Shown in pieces: positions 1 to 8,324 of a stretch of DNA of 64,000 nt. A model generated the notes under the pieces. The model searched no databases, was not told the origin of the DNA, and worked only from the letters and a program-made list of their open reading frames with translations. A program made the position numbers and the translations under genes. The number at the start of each line of letters is the position of its first letter. Position 1 is the first letter of the stretch. The DNA comes from Neoroseomonas eburnea (GTDB taxonomy: Bacteria; Pseudomonadota; Alphaproteobacteria; Acetobacterales; Acetobacteraceae): contig NZ_JAAEDL010000003.1 in NCBI RefSeq assembly GCF_018129005.1, positions 1-64,000 on the forward strand. Reading direction: 5' to 3'.

Positions 1-72
1 CCGGGGCCGCCCCCCCGCCGGATGCCGGGGCCGCCCCCCCGCCGGATGCCGGTGCCCCTCCTGCACCCGATG
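1..72 (-). repeat. 24-bp tandem repeats encoding Gly/Ala/Pro tail of VgrG
   Basis: Two identical 24-base units (1-24 and 25-48) and a diverged third (49-72) encode ASGGGAAP-type octapeptides in the VgrG frame. The array runs off the window edge, so its copy number is unknown. It is probably a flexible linker that may vary in length between strains. Confidence 0.8.
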
Positions 73-3000
73 CCGGCGCCGCCCCGCCCGCCGGGCCGGA
101 GCCCGATCCCGGGGCCGGCGGCGGCGAGGGCGGCACCTGGCCGCCGAAGCGCCCGGCCTTGCCCTGCCCGTTCTGGTTGGCGTCCGCCTCATCCAGCAGA
201 TCGCCGAGCTTGTCGGTGCTCTTGGGCGAGTTCGGATCGCCCTCGCGCGGCCAGTCGACGGGATCGTAGGTGACGGTGGAGCCCGAACCCTTGCCGGTGC
301 CGCGTTCGAGGTTGCCGTCCTTGTCGATGCGTCCGGTCGGTTCGCCGGCCGCGGTGGAATCGGGGATGCTGTCGGGCTTGGTGGTGGCGGTGGGCGGGTC
401 GGTCAGCGTGTCCGGCTCCTTGATGACGGTCGGATTGCTGCCGCCCGCCGCGTTGTTGATCCTGCGGCGGCCGTCCGGCGTCTCGGACATGTCGATCAGG
501 TCGTTCGCCACCCGATCGGTGAACTCGGACGACCGGCTGTCGATCTTGAGGTTGCTTTCCTTTCCCTCCGGATCGCCCTTGTGCGTGACGATGATCCGGC
601 CGGGCGTCTTCGGGTCCGGCACGAGGAACGGGGCTTCCTTGGGGCTCTTGGTGTGCTTGCGGCGCGGACCGCCGCCACCCTTGGGCAGGCGCGCAAGGAA
701 GTCGGGCGGTTCGCCGGGGTCGGCCTGGGCGGCATCGGCAGCGTCGGTCAGTTCCACCTCGGGAAGGTCGTCCGCCTGGCCGCCCTGCTGCTCCTTGTAG
801 AAGGCGCCGTCGCAATAGACGCAGGAGGGCGTGATGACGATCTGCGCCGAGCCCACGCGCAGCGTGATCTTGCGCTTGGCCTGCAGGACGATGGTGTCGC
901 CGTTCAGCGCGATGCGCTCGCCGGCGTAGGCGAAGAACCCGTTGCCGATATCCTGGATCTTGTTGCCCTTGACCGTGAGGTTGATCTCGCTGTCGATGTT
1001 CTCGAACTGGTCCTTGCCGACATGCAGGTCGACCTCGCCGCCGGCGGTGGTGAAGAAGGACCCGCCCGGCGGCGGCTTTCCTTCCTCCTGCTTGCCGCCG
1101 CCGACGAGGAGGTGAAGGTTGCCGCGCGTGGTGTCGAAGCGCGACCCGAAGGCGGTCTGGTCCATCCGCCGTTCGGAGCGGATGAGGAACTGCTCCTCCC
1201 CCTGCTTGTCCTCGAGGCGCAGCATGTGGAAGCCCGACTGGCCCTCGGGCTTCCTCGGTGTCGTCTTGCTGCGGATGCCCGATCGCGTCGCCTGGTCGGT
1301 CTCGGTGCCTTTGAGGTCGGCCGGCTTCACGAGCTGCTTCCCCTGCGCGGAGGCCGGCAGGAAGGGCAGATGGCTGGTGCCGCCACGCGCGTTGTAGGCG
1401 CGCCCGACCACCATCGGCCGTTCCGGGTCGCCGTCGATGAAGCCGACCACCACCTCCTGCCCGATGCGCGGGATGAACTGCAGGCCGAGCCGCTCCCCCG
1501 CCCAGCCGTCCGAGACGCGCACGAAGCAGGTGTTGCGCCCGGTCAGGATCGGCTCCTTGCCGATCGGGTCGTTGGGGTTGTCCGGGCCCGGATCCCAGGG
1601 GAAGCGGATGCGCACGCGGCCGAGCGCATCGGTGAAGATGTCGCGCGCCGCGTTGTCGATGCCGTCGGGCCCGATCACCAGCGCGAGGTGCGGCCCGTAG
1701 GCGAGCGGGCGCGATGCGGGCGGCGTCGGCAGCACGTCGCGCAGGAAGGGCGAGTCGAAGGGCAGCGCGTCGAAGGCGCAGGAGAAGCCGGAGGGATCGG
1801 CGAAGAACTTCTCCAGCAGGTCCTTGATGGACTTGGCCGTCGCCACGATCAGCGGCACGGCGCCGGCGACCGCCGAGCCGCCGCGCCCGAGCAGGCTGCC
1901 GACGAAGTCCGGCAGGCCGGAGGGATTGTTGGCGCCCGGCGCCTTGTCGAGCCAGGCGAAGATCTCCTTGCCCGTCTCGACGTCCTTCTTGATCTGGTCG
2001 AGCAGCGCCTGCGCGGCGGCGGCCGAGGCGTCGTCCTTGCTGGTGGAGCCGAGGCCGAACAGCCCCTTGATGAGATCGAAGAGCTTGCCGCCGGTGCTGA
2101 CCAGCGCCGAATGGTCGAAGGCGAAGAGAGTGACGGTCTTGAGGAACCAGGTCTTGCCGGTTTCGCCCTTGTCGGCGGAATCCGGCGGCGCGGTCGCGTC
2201 CTCGTGGACGATGAAGGTGCGGCCGGCACGGAACTGCGTGTTCTTCGAAAGGCCGCTGGCGGCGAAGACGCCGCCCTCGTTCTGGCGCATCCGCCGCTCG
2301 GCATGGTCGCGCGGCTCGGGTGCGACAGTGACGGGCGCGGGGAAGGCTTCGGCCTCGTGCGCGGGATGGTCGCCCATCAGGTCGTAGCCGGGCGCGATGT
2401 CGGCTTCCCCGCGAAACGGGGTCGCGGGGTTGATCTCGTTGAAGTTGCCGATCTTCACCTTGCGCGTCGCGAGCGCGAAGGACTTGCGGAAGGATGTCAC
2501 GCGCCCCGGGCCGGGGTCGCCGGTGCCGATGTCCACCACGCCGACATTGCTCGGGCGCACGGAGCTGCGCCCACCCAGTGCCAGCACCTCGCGCTGCGCG
2601 TTGAGCTCGTGCTCGAAGCGGTAGAAGATCCCGAAGCGGTCGAGCAGGCGATGGACGAAGTTCAGCGTGCTCTCGCCGAATTGCGCACAGTAGGGGATGG
2701 GGTTCGGCGCCTCGTCCCGCAGCACGTTGGCGTTGAGCTCGATCTCGGTGTAGGGCGCGAGCACGGAGCGAAGCACGGTCTCGAGCGTCTGTTCCTCGAA
2801 GACACGGAAGCGCGTCTCGTAGGCGGTGAGCTTGAAGGCCGGCACCAGGCGCGCGGTGTAGCAGCGGAAGTCGCCGAGCGGACCCACCTCGCCGAAGGTC
2901 TCGATCACGCCGTGGCGGTGGACGTGGTCGAAGACATCCTGGTCGGCCTCGTTGATGACGTGCTTGATGCCGACCCGCGCGCGCGAACCGATCAGCCGCG

Positions 3001-3178
3001 ACGGCTCCGGCCGGCGGCCCTTCGGGCCGATCATCGTCAGGTCGAAGGCGTAGGGAAAGGAAATGCCCTCCGCACCGCGCAGCTGGAGCAGGACGAAGTT
3101 GTCGTCCTCATCCTCGCCCTCGGGATTGCCGAGGATGGTGTCGATGGTGAGGAAGCGGTTCTTCTGCTTGAGCGCCAT
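1..3178 (-). CDS. vgrG: Type VI secretion tip protein VgrG with C-terminal extension (partial, cut by left edge)
   Basis: The reading frame starts MALKQKNRF and stays open to the window edge (about 1059 residues visible), so its C-terminus is missing. VgrG trimers form the spike of the T6SS needle. Residues 1-340 match the gp27/gp44-like base. About 352-463 are an extra insert. The gp5-like OB fold follows around residue 510 (GRVRIRFPWDPG), then a beta-helix to about 800. Residues 857-996 resemble an M91 (NleD-like) metallopeptidase domain with YDPVDWP, but no HExxH is present. The end is Gly/Ala/Pro-rich 8-residue repeats (ASGGGAAP). A GGAGA ribosome site lies just upstream, and the PAAR-like gene ends 18 bases before it. 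The VgrG call is firm; the effector-domain reading is inference. The opposite-strand frame over this gene is a GC-rich shadow. Confidence 0.93.
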   Translation of the reverse strand, partial: MALKQKNRFLTIDTILGNPEGEDEDDNFVLLQLRGAEGISFPYAFDLTMIGPKGRRPEPSRLIGSRARVGIKHVINEADQDVFDHVHRHGVIETFGEVGPLGDFRCYTARLVPAFKLTAYETRFRVFEEQTLETVLRSVLAPYTEIELNANVLRDEAPNPIPYCAQFGESTLNFVHRLLDRFGIFYRFEHELNAQREVLALGGRSSVRPSNVGVVDIGTGDPGPGRVTSFRKSFALATRKVKIGNFNEINPATPFRGEADIAPGYDLMGDHPAHEAEAFPAPVTVAPEPRDHAERRMRQNEGGVFAASGLSKNTQFRAGRTFIVHEDATAPPDSADKGETGKTWFLKTVTLFAFDHSALVSTGGKLFDLIKGLFGLGSTSKDDASAAAAQALLDQIKKDVETGKEIFAWLDKAPGANNPSGLPDFVGSLLGRGGSAVAGAVPLIVATAKSIKDLLEKFFADPSGFSCAFDALPFDSPFLRDVLPTPPASRPLAYGPHLALVIGPDGIDNAARDIFTDALGRVRIRFPWDPGPDNPNDPIGKEPILTGRNTCFVRVSDGWAGERLGLQFIPRIGQEVVVGFIDGDPERPMVVGRAYNARGGTSHLPFLPASAQGKQLVKPADLKGTETDQATRSGIRSKTTPRKPEGQSGFHMLRLEDKQGEEQFLIRSERRMDQTAFGSRFDTTRGNLHLLVGGGKQEEGKPPPGGSFFTTAGGEVDLHVGKDQFENIDSEINLTVKGNKIQDIGNGFFAYAGERIALNGDTIVLQAKRKITLRVGSAQIVITPSCVYCDGAFYKEQQGGQADDLPEVELTDAADAAQADPGEPPDFLARLPKGGGGPRRKHTKSPKEAPFLVPDPKTPGRIIVTHKGDPEGKESNLKIDSRSSEFTDRVANDLIDMSETPDGRRRINNAAGGSNPTVIKEPDTLTDPPTATTKPDSIPDSTAAGEPTGRIDKDGNLERGTGKGSGSTVTYDPVDWPREGDPNSPKSTDKLGDLLDEADANQNGQGKAGRFGGQVPPSPPPAPGSGSGPAGGAAPASGAGGAPASGGGAAPASGGGAAP

Positions 3179-3196
3179 GGAGCGTCTCCGCGCCGC

Positions 3197-3583
3197 TCAC
3201 GGCACGTTGGCTGTCTGCTGGCCGGCATCCATGACGGTGATCACCCCGCCCCAGGTGCAGGCGAGGGTCGAGGTGTCGTTGAGGATCGGCGCGCCGGCGA
3301 GGGTGTTGGCGGGCACGCCCGGCGTCCAGGGCGTCACCGTGCAGGGGATGCAGGGCTGCGGCGTCAGCACGCCGAGGGCCGCCGTGGTGGCGGCGGCGAC
3401 CTGCGGGTTGGAGGGGCTCATGCACATGCCGAAGGGCCGGATGTTCGCCGTCGGCACATGGTCGAGGATGGTCGCGCAGGGCGTCGTGCTCCAGGCGCGG
3501 TTCTTCGGCGGCACGCCCAGGGCCGAAGGCGTGGTTCCGAAGCTGCACTTGAGCTGAGCACCCTCGACGACATGGCGGGGCAT
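3197..3583 (-). CDS. PAAR-like protein (DUF4280)
   Basis: A 128-residue protein starting MPRHVVEGAQLKC. It matches the DUF4280 family throughout: an N-terminal GAQLKCSFG, a central NIRPFGMCMSPSNP, then GVLTPQPCIPCT and a C-terminal TWGGVITVMDAGQ. Members act as PAAR-like sharpened tips that sit on VgrG in the type VI (or related contractile) apparatus and can carry effectors. Its position directly upstream of vgrG on the same strand, 18 bases apart, supports a VgrG-tip pair made from one transcript. Seven cysteines are present, in line with the metal-binding habit of PAAR folds, though I cannot assign ligands. Longer upstream starts in frame exist, but the family begins at this methionine. 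Confidence 0.9.
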   Translation of the reverse strand: MPRHVVEGAQLKCSFGTTPSALGVPPKNRAWSTTPCATILDHVPTANIRPFGMCMSPSNPQVAAATTAALGVLTPQPCIPCTVTPWTPGVPANTLAGAPILNDTSTLACTWGGVITVMDAGQQTANVP

Positions 3584-3816
3584 GTCCGCCGCTCCCGTCC
3601 GCGCCGCCCGATGGGCCGGCCGGCGCCGAAACGAAATGCTACGCCCAGGGTGCGCAGCGCCGCTATCGCTATCAGGCGGCGAGCTTCGCAAAGATAGCGG
3701 GCGCGAGCGCGTGGCGCGGAATCCGCACATGGCAGCAACCGGCGGTTGCCGCCATGTCCGGCATGCGTCGCGCCGCGCCGGGCCGGCGGGGCGAGCTTGC
3801 GCGGGGCGTTGGCGCG

Positions 3817-4167
3817 CTACGGCGGGAAGGCGGCGTTGCTGTCGGCCGGCGCCTGGTCGCGCCGCTCGGTCATCCCGTAATCCCGCAGCACGGCGGCGAC
3901 GCGCAGCCGGTAGCCGGCGAAGACGCCGCCACGCCCGGCCGCCTGCGCGCCGCGATGCCCGGCATGACAACGCCAGTTCCGCACGGCCTCTTCATCCTCC
4001 CAGAAGGAAAGCGACAGCAGCTTCCCCGGATGGGTCAGGCTGCGGAAGCGTTCCACCGAGACGAAGCCGGGCTGCTTCACCAGGTCCTCCCGCATCGCCG
4101 CGGCGATGGCGAGGTAGTCCGCCTCCCGCCCCTCGGCCGGTTCCACTTCGAAGATCACGGCAATCAT
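3817..4167 (-). CDS. Antibiotic biosynthesis monooxygenase (ABM) family protein
   Basis: A 116-residue protein starting MIAVIFEVEPAEGREADYL with an AGGGAGG-like ribosome site seven bases upstream. The first 80 residues form the ferredoxin-like ABM/dimeric alpha-beta barrel pattern, ending SLSFWEDEEAVRNWR, where the conserved Trp-rich strand lies. Such small proteins dimerise; they range from quinol monooxygenases to haem-degrading enzymes, so the substrate here cannot be named. It is divergent from the ArsR/MFS pair, separated by 217 bases that include a dispersed repeat. The C-terminal 30 residues are poorly conserved in character. Confidence 0.8.
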   Translation of the reverse strand: MIAVIFEVEPAEGREADYLAIAAAMREDLVKQPGFVSVERFRSLTHPGKLLSLSFWEDEEAVRNWRCHAGHRGAQAAGRGGVFAGYRLRVAAVLRDYGMTERRDQAPADSNAAFPP

Positions 4168-4264
4168 GCCCGGCCTCCCTTGCCAGGGGACTTGTCGCAC
4201 GAAAGACTGCCCGACACTTCGCCATGGACCGAAGCACCGGCGGGCAAGGGCGGCTAGTGTCCAG

Positions 4265-4372
4265 GCAGCGAGGTTCGCCGGGTCTCCGGCGAACGGAGCG
4301 GACACACACGCCACGGAAGACAAGGGCTGGAGGCCTGGGATCCAAGTCCGCAGGACTTCGGAGGCAGGACAC
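4265..4372 (+). repeat. Dispersed intergenic repeat, family E, copy 1
   Basis: About 108 bases in the leader of the ArsR-type gene. It has an inverted-repeat head (GGTTCGCCGG / CCGGCGAAC) and a second hairpin (AAGTCCGCAGGACTT). A close relative lies after smc (18764-18858) and a 45-base relative of its 3' half at 47664-47708 on the other strand. Similarity was judged by eye. Confidence 0.6.
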
Positions 4373-4384
4373 CTGGATCGCGCG

Positions 4385-5101
4385 ATGACCGACCCGACCG
4401 CCCCCGGCCCGCTCGCCGCCATCGCCGCGCTGATCGCCGACCCGGCGCGCGCGCGCATGCTCGCCGCGCTGATGGGCGGCGAGGCGCTGACCGCCGGCGA
4501 GCTCGCCCGCATCGCCGGGGTGGCGGCGGCGACGGCCAGCGGGCACCTCGCGCGGCTGACGGAAGGCCGGCTGCTGCTCGTGCATGTGCAGGGGCGGCAC
4601 CGCTACCACCGCCTGGCGTCGGAGGAAGTCGCGGCGGCGATCGAGACGCTCGGCGGCCTCGCCGCGCGCATCGCCCCGGTGCGCCACTGGAAGCACGGGG
4701 AGGACGCGCGCCAGGCGCGGCTGTGCTGGAACCACCTGGCCGGGCGGCTCGGCGTCCGGCTGCATGCGCGGCTGACCGGGGAAGGCTGGCTGACGCCAGT
4801 GCCGGGCGGCTGGGATGCCTCGCGGGACGGCCGCGCGCGGCTGGCGGCAACCGGGGTGGATCTTGCCCGCGCCGAGACCGCGCCGCGCTTCGCCTGCGAC
4901 TGTATGGACTGGTCGGAGCGCCGGCCGCACCTCGCTGGCGGCCTCGGGCGGGAGATCGCCAGCGCCTGGATCGCGCGAGGCTGGCTGCGCCGGCTGCCGG
5001 CATCGGGCGAGGACGACATCCTCGCGCGTCGCCGCCTCGCACTGACGCCCGAGGGCGCGCGCGGGCTGAAGGATGGCCTCGGCCTCGACCTCGCGGCATG
5101 A
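4385..5101 (+). CDS. ArsR-family winged-helix transcriptional regulator
   Basis: A 238-residue protein. Residues 5-85 are an ArsR winged helix (DPARARMLAALMGGEALTAG, then the recognition helix VAAATASGHLARL). The second half carries the motif CDCMDWSERRPHLAGGLG, typical of a two-domain ArsR subgroup that regulates an adjacent transporter. Its stop overlaps the start of the MFS gene by four bases (ATGA), so the two are translationally coupled and the regulator likely controls that exporter. I chose the ATG that immediately precedes the winged-helix domain; the in-frame region upstream is repeat DNA. The inducing ligand is unknown. Confidence 0.88.
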   Translation: MTDPTAPGPLAAIAALIADPARARMLAALMGGEALTAGELARIAGVAAATASGHLARLTEGRLLLVHVQGRHRYHRLASEEVAAAIETLGGLAARIAPVRHWKHGEDARQARLCWNHLAGRLGVRLHARLTGEGWLTPVPGGWDASRDGRARLAATGVDLARAETAPRFACDCMDWSERRPHLAGGLGREIASAWIARGWLRRLPASGEDDILARRRLALTPEGARGLKDGLGLDLAA

Positions 5102-6315
5102 GTGCCGCCGCTGCGTTGATGGCCGCCCTCGCGGCGATGACGGGGCTGAGCCAGTTCCATCGCGCCGCGCTCGGCGTGGTGGCGCCGGATCTTGCGGCCG
5201 AGCTCGCTCTGACGCCGGCGGTGCTGGGGGCGGCGAACGGGATGTTCTTCGCCGCGCTGCTGGTGGCGCAGGTGCCGGTCGGCATCGCGCTCGATCGCGC
5301 GGGGCCGCGGCGGACGGTGGCGGCGCTGACCGGGCTCGCGGTGGTGGGGGCGGCGTGCCAGGCCTTCGCGACGGATGGGGCGACGCTGCTCGCGGCGCGC
5401 TTCCTGCTCGGCCTCGGCTCGGCCGCGTCCTTCATGGCGGCGGTGGTGCTCTGCGCGCGCTGGCATTCGGGGGCGGCGATGACGCTGGCGCTGAGCCGGG
5501 TCTTCGCCGTCTCGCAGATGGGCATCCTGCTGGCGGGGGCGCCGCTGGCGGGGCTTGCGGGGCTGCTCGGGTGGCGCGGGGCGCTCGGCGCCTCGGCGCT
5601 GCTGACGGCGGGTTGCGGGCTGCTGTGGTGGCGCCTGGTGCGGGATGACCCGCCGGACCGGCCGCCCCCCATCCGCAAGCCGGAGACGCTGAAGCAGGCG
5701 CTGCTCGGCCAGGTCTCGATCTGGCGGCTGCCGGGGCTGGCGCGGGTGCTGTCGATGCACCTCGTCGCCTATGCCGCGGCGGCGACGGTGATCGGGCTCT
5801 GGGCCGGGCCGTATCTGGCCGACGTGCACGGTCTGGATGCGGCGGGGCGGGGCTGGGCGCTGGCGGCGATGGGCGTCGCGATGCCCGTCGGGCTGCTGCT
5901 GGTCGGGCCGCTGGAACGGCTGGTGGACAGCCGGCGGCCGATCGTCACGGCGGGGGCCGGGCTCTCGGCGGCGACGCTCGCGGCCCTCGCCCTGTGGCCG
6001 GCGGCGCCCTTGCCGGCGGCGCTGGCGCTGCTCGTGCTGCTGGTGCTGTTCTCCTCCTATCCCGTGCTGGTGGTGGCGGAAGGGCGGTCGCTGTTCCCGG
6101 ACCATCTCGTCGGCCGCGGGGCGACGACGGTGAACCTCGCGCAGGTGCTCGGCTCGGCGCTGCTGCCGATGCTGGTGGGCGCGGTGGTCGGGCTCTTCCC
6201 CGAGGCCGGCGGGCTGCGACCGGAAGCGGCCTACCGCGCCGGTTTCGGGGTGCTGGCGGCGGCGCTCCTCGCGGGGCTGGCGGGTTGGTTGCTGCTGCCA
6301 CGGCCGGCGCGCTGA
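5098..6315 (+). CDS. MFS transporter
   Basis: A 405-residue polytopic membrane protein with about twelve hydrophobic segments. The MFS loop 2-3 signature is visible as GIALDRAGPRRT near residue 65, with a weaker counterpart (GPLERLVDSRRP) in the second half. A cytoplasmic loop near the middle (DDPPDRPPPIRKPETLKQ) separates the two six-helix bundles. The start overlaps the stop of the ArsR-type regulator (ATGA). Its substrate cannot be inferred; pairing with an ArsR-type repressor suggests an efflux role. Confidence 0.88.
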   Translation: MSAAAALMAALAAMTGLSQFHRAALGVVAPDLAAELALTPAVLGAANGMFFAALLVAQVPVGIALDRAGPRRTVAALTGLAVVGAACQAFATDGATLLAARFLLGLGSAASFMAAVVLCARWHSGAAMTLALSRVFAVSQMGILLAGAPLAGLAGLLGWRGALGASALLTAGCGLLWWRLVRDDPPDRPPPIRKPETLKQALLGQVSIWRLPGLARVLSMHLVAYAAAATVIGLWAGPYLADVHGLDAAGRGWALAAMGVAMPVGLLLVGPLERLVDSRRPIVTAGAGLSAATLAALALWPAAPLPAALALLVLLVLFSSYPVLVVAEGRSLFPDHLVGRGATTVNLAQVLGSALLPMLVGAVVGLFPEAGGLRPEAAYRAGFGVLAAALLAGLAGWLLLPRPAR

Positions 6316-6614
6316 GGCTCGGCGGCCGCGGCGGGTCTCGCCCCACGACCCACCGCCTCGCGGGTCCGGGCGCGATGCCGGCATGGCCCGCCATCGCGGC
6401 CTGCCGCCCCTCGGTGGTCGGTGACGCGCTCCATCGGCGCTGACGGGATCCCCGATGCCAGCCCGGCGGTTGCCAACGGCCGCCGGCGGTCCACCCCGCC
6501 GACGCAACCTCCCCCTGGATCACGCAGCCCGCGCCCCGATATCAGCGGGGCGGGGGAGGCAAGCGCATCCGCCGGGCGGCGGTTCGCATCCCCCCAACAA
6601 GGGAGGACCACGGC
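6316..6614. other. Intergenic region with no recognised feature
   Basis: About 300 GC-rich bases between the MFS gene and the secreted-protein gene. No convincing frame, promoter pair or repeat was recognised, apart from the AGGGAGGA ribosome site at the right end that serves the downstream GTG start. Confidence 0.5.
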
Positions 6615-7289
6615 GTGCGTGCCATAGCATCACTCGCGGCGGCGTCTGCGCTCATGGGGCTTGGCCTGGCGGCATCCGCACAGCAGCAGCCGGGCGCGGG
6701 GCCGGCGGGCATGACCTTCTTCGTCACCAGCGCAGGGCCCGGTCAGGGCGCGAATCTCGGCGGCCTGGAGGGCGCCGACCGGCACTGCCAGGCCCTGGCG
6801 CAGGCGGCCGGCGCCGGCGGGCGGAGCTGGCGCGCCTATCTCAGCACCATGGCGACGGCCGGCCAGCCGGCGGTGAACGCGCGCGACCGCATCGGCCGCG
6901 GGCCCTGGCGGAACGCATCGGGCGTGGTCATCGCGCAGGGCGTGGACGACCTGCATGGCGAAACCAACAACCTCACCAAGCAGACCGCGCTGACCGAGCG
7001 CGGCGCGATGGTCAACGGCCGCGGCGACACGCCGAACACGCACGACATCCTGACCGGGTCGCAGGCCGATGGCCGCGCCTTCCAGGGCGGCCAGGACATG
7101 ACCTGCGGCAACTGGACGCTCGGCGGGTCCGAGGGATCGGCCATGCTCGGGCATCACGACCGCGTCGGCCTGCGCGACGATGCCGCCTCGCGGTCGTGGA
7201 ATGCCTCCCACGCCTCGCGCGGCTGCAGCGCCGAGGGCCTGCGCAGCACCGGCGGGGCCGGGCTGTTCTACTGTTTCGCGGTGGACTGA
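6615..7289 (+). CDS. Secreted protein of unknown function (lectin-like repeat fold suspected)
   Basis: A 224-residue protein with a clear Sec signal peptide (MRAIASLAAASALMGLGLAA, cleavage after ASA) that predicts periplasmic or extracellular location. The start is GTG, eight bases after AGGGAGGA. The mature part has MTFFVTSAGPGQGANLGGL, then DRHCQALA and SWRAYLST, with Cys near both ends (CGNWTL, GCSAEG, FYCFAVD). This resembles conserved secreted proteins of environmental proteobacteria that I recall as having an endostatin or C-type-lectin-like fold, but the assignment is only a guess. It stands alone between two intergenic repeats. Confidence 0.75.
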   Translation: MRAIASLAAASALMGLGLAASAQQQPGAGPAGMTFFVTSAGPGQGANLGGLEGADRHCQALAQAAGAGGRSWRAYLSTMATAGQPAVNARDRIGRGPWRNASGVVIAQGVDDLHGETNNLTKQTALTERGAMVNGRGDTPNTHDILTGSQADGRAFQGGQDMTCGNWTLGGSEGSAMLGHHDRVGLRDDAASRSWNASHASRGCSAEGLRSTGGAGLFYCFAVD

Positions 7290-7344
7290 CGCAGCGGAGG
7301 GGGGCCAGCGCGCAAGCCGGAGCGGGCTCCGTCGGCGTGCTCTC

Positions 7345-7420
7345 ATCATGGCCGATCGGACGCTTCGTCCCTCGCGAGCATCTCCACCCGCCCGACCGGG
7401 ATCGGATCGGGCGGGTTCGG
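7345..7420 (-). repeat. Weak dispersed repeat, family F, copy 1
   Basis: Shares the core CGAGCATCT-CACCCG-CC and GATCGGGAT strings with 41300-41360 and, more weakly, with the reverse strand of 47708-47750. The similarity is short, so this is a tentative family. Confidence 0.35.
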
Positions 7421-7427
7421 TTCCGAC

Positions 7428-7582
7428 TTCGCCGCTGCCATGCGCGACCACCGGCAGCCGCCATGTCGCGCCCTCCGACGCCGGATGCGCACCTCCGGCT
7501 CGCGCGGCTTCCCCGGACGCCCGGCGGGCCGCGTTCGCGGCCTCGGCTGGAGTGCATGACGGGTGCCGCTGGTATAAGGGCC
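7428..7582 (-). repeat. MITE-like repeat, family R, diverged copy upstream of rnhB
   Basis: Read on the minus strand, this matches the elements at 59732-59896 and 50936-51076: a head with GGCCC..ATACC, a hairpin derived from GGCACGAGTCA, CCGGAGGT, and an AGACGCCGG-related segment. Its head is only five bases from the rnhB start codon, so it forms the rnhB leader. Confidence 0.55.
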
Positions 7583-7586
7583 CCGC

Positions 7587-8219
7587 ATGCGGCGCAGGCG
7601 ACCCGATTTCGAGCTGGAGAGAGGCCAGGGCCGCGTCGCCGGCGTGGACGAGGTGGGGCGCGGCCCGCTGGCCGGGCCGGTCGTCGCCGCGGCGGTGGTC
7701 TTCCTCGCGCCGCCGCCCGATGCGCTCACGGCGCTGATCGACGATTCCAAGCGGCTCGACGCCGCGAAGCGGAACACCGCCTTCGCCGCCCTGCGTGCCG
7801 CGGCCGAAGGCGGCATGCTGCGCTTCGGCCTCGGCGCGGCCTCGGCGGCCGAGATCGGCGCGCGCAACATCCTCGGCGCGACGCATCTCGCGATGGGCCG
7901 CGCCGTGGCGCGGCTCGGGATGGTGCCGGATCTCGCGCTGGTCGACGGCAACCGGCCGCCGCCGCTGCCCTGCCCGGTGCGCTGCATCGTCGGCGGCGAT
8001 GCGCTGTCATTGTCGATCGCGGCGGCGTCGATCCTCGCGAAGGTCGTTCGTGACCGCGCAATGACGCGGCTCGATCCGCGCTGGCCGGGCTACGGCTTCG
8101 CGCGGCATGCGGGGTATCCGACCGCGGCGCATCGCGCGGCGCTGGCGCGGCTCGGGCCTTCGCCGCATCACCGCCGCGGTTTCGGTCCGGTCGACCGGGC
8201 GGTGCTCGCACTCGGCTGA
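7587..8219 (+). CDS. rnhB: Ribonuclease HII
   Basis: A 210-residue enzyme that nicks the RNA strand of RNA-DNA hybrids and removes misincorporated ribonucleotides. The catalytic acidic residues are visible: [13 protein letters not shown] (Asp and Glu near residue 21) and [10 protein letters not shown] (Asp about residue 118). The DDSKRL segment and the C-terminal GYPTAAH and HHRRGFGPV motifs fit the family. Length is normal. In related genomes rnhB commonly lies next to the CcrM methyltransferase, as it does here. A family R repeat occupies the leader. Confidence 0.96.
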   Translation: MRRRRPDFELERGQGRVAGVDEVGRGPLAGPVVAAAVVFLAPPPDALTALIDDSKRLDAAKRNTAFAALRAAAEGGMLRFGLGAASAAEIGARNILGATHLAMGRAVARLGMVPDLALVDGNRPPPLPCPVRCIVGGDALSLSIAAASILAKVVRDRAMTRLDPRWPGYGFARHAGYPTAAHRAALARLGPSPHHRRGFGPVDRAVLALG

Positions 8220-8262
8220 CGCGCCGCGGCGCGCCTTCGATGCGCAACATCGAAAGCCATGC

Positions 8263-8291
8263 TTGACCCGCCGAGTCGCACAAGCGATTCT
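8263..8291 (+). promoter_or_regulatory. Putative ccrM promoter containing two GANTC methylation sites
   Basis: TTGACC (8263-8268), a 17-base spacer, and GATTCT (8286-8291). GAGTC (8273-8277) lies in the spacer and GATTC (8286-8290) forms the -10 element. Both are substrates of the downstream enzyme, which suggests methylation-dependent autoregulation. Confidence 0.55.
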
Positions 8292-8324
8292 GCGGAACTG
8301 CGTTGGGGAACGGGGTTTTCGCGA

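Noticed and set aside
1..96. CRISPR-like direct repeats
   Set aside because: Units are contiguous, 24 bp, in frame with VgrG and have no spacers.
581..3697. 1038-codon open frame on the plus strand
   Set aside because: It is antisense to vgrG and the PAAR-like gene, has no recognisable domain and is Arg/Ala-rich, as expected for a shadow frame in GC-rich DNA.
8259..8324. ATG at 8259 as the ccrM start
   Set aside because: It would put the promoter-like element and both GANTC sites inside the coding region and add residues unlike CcrM.
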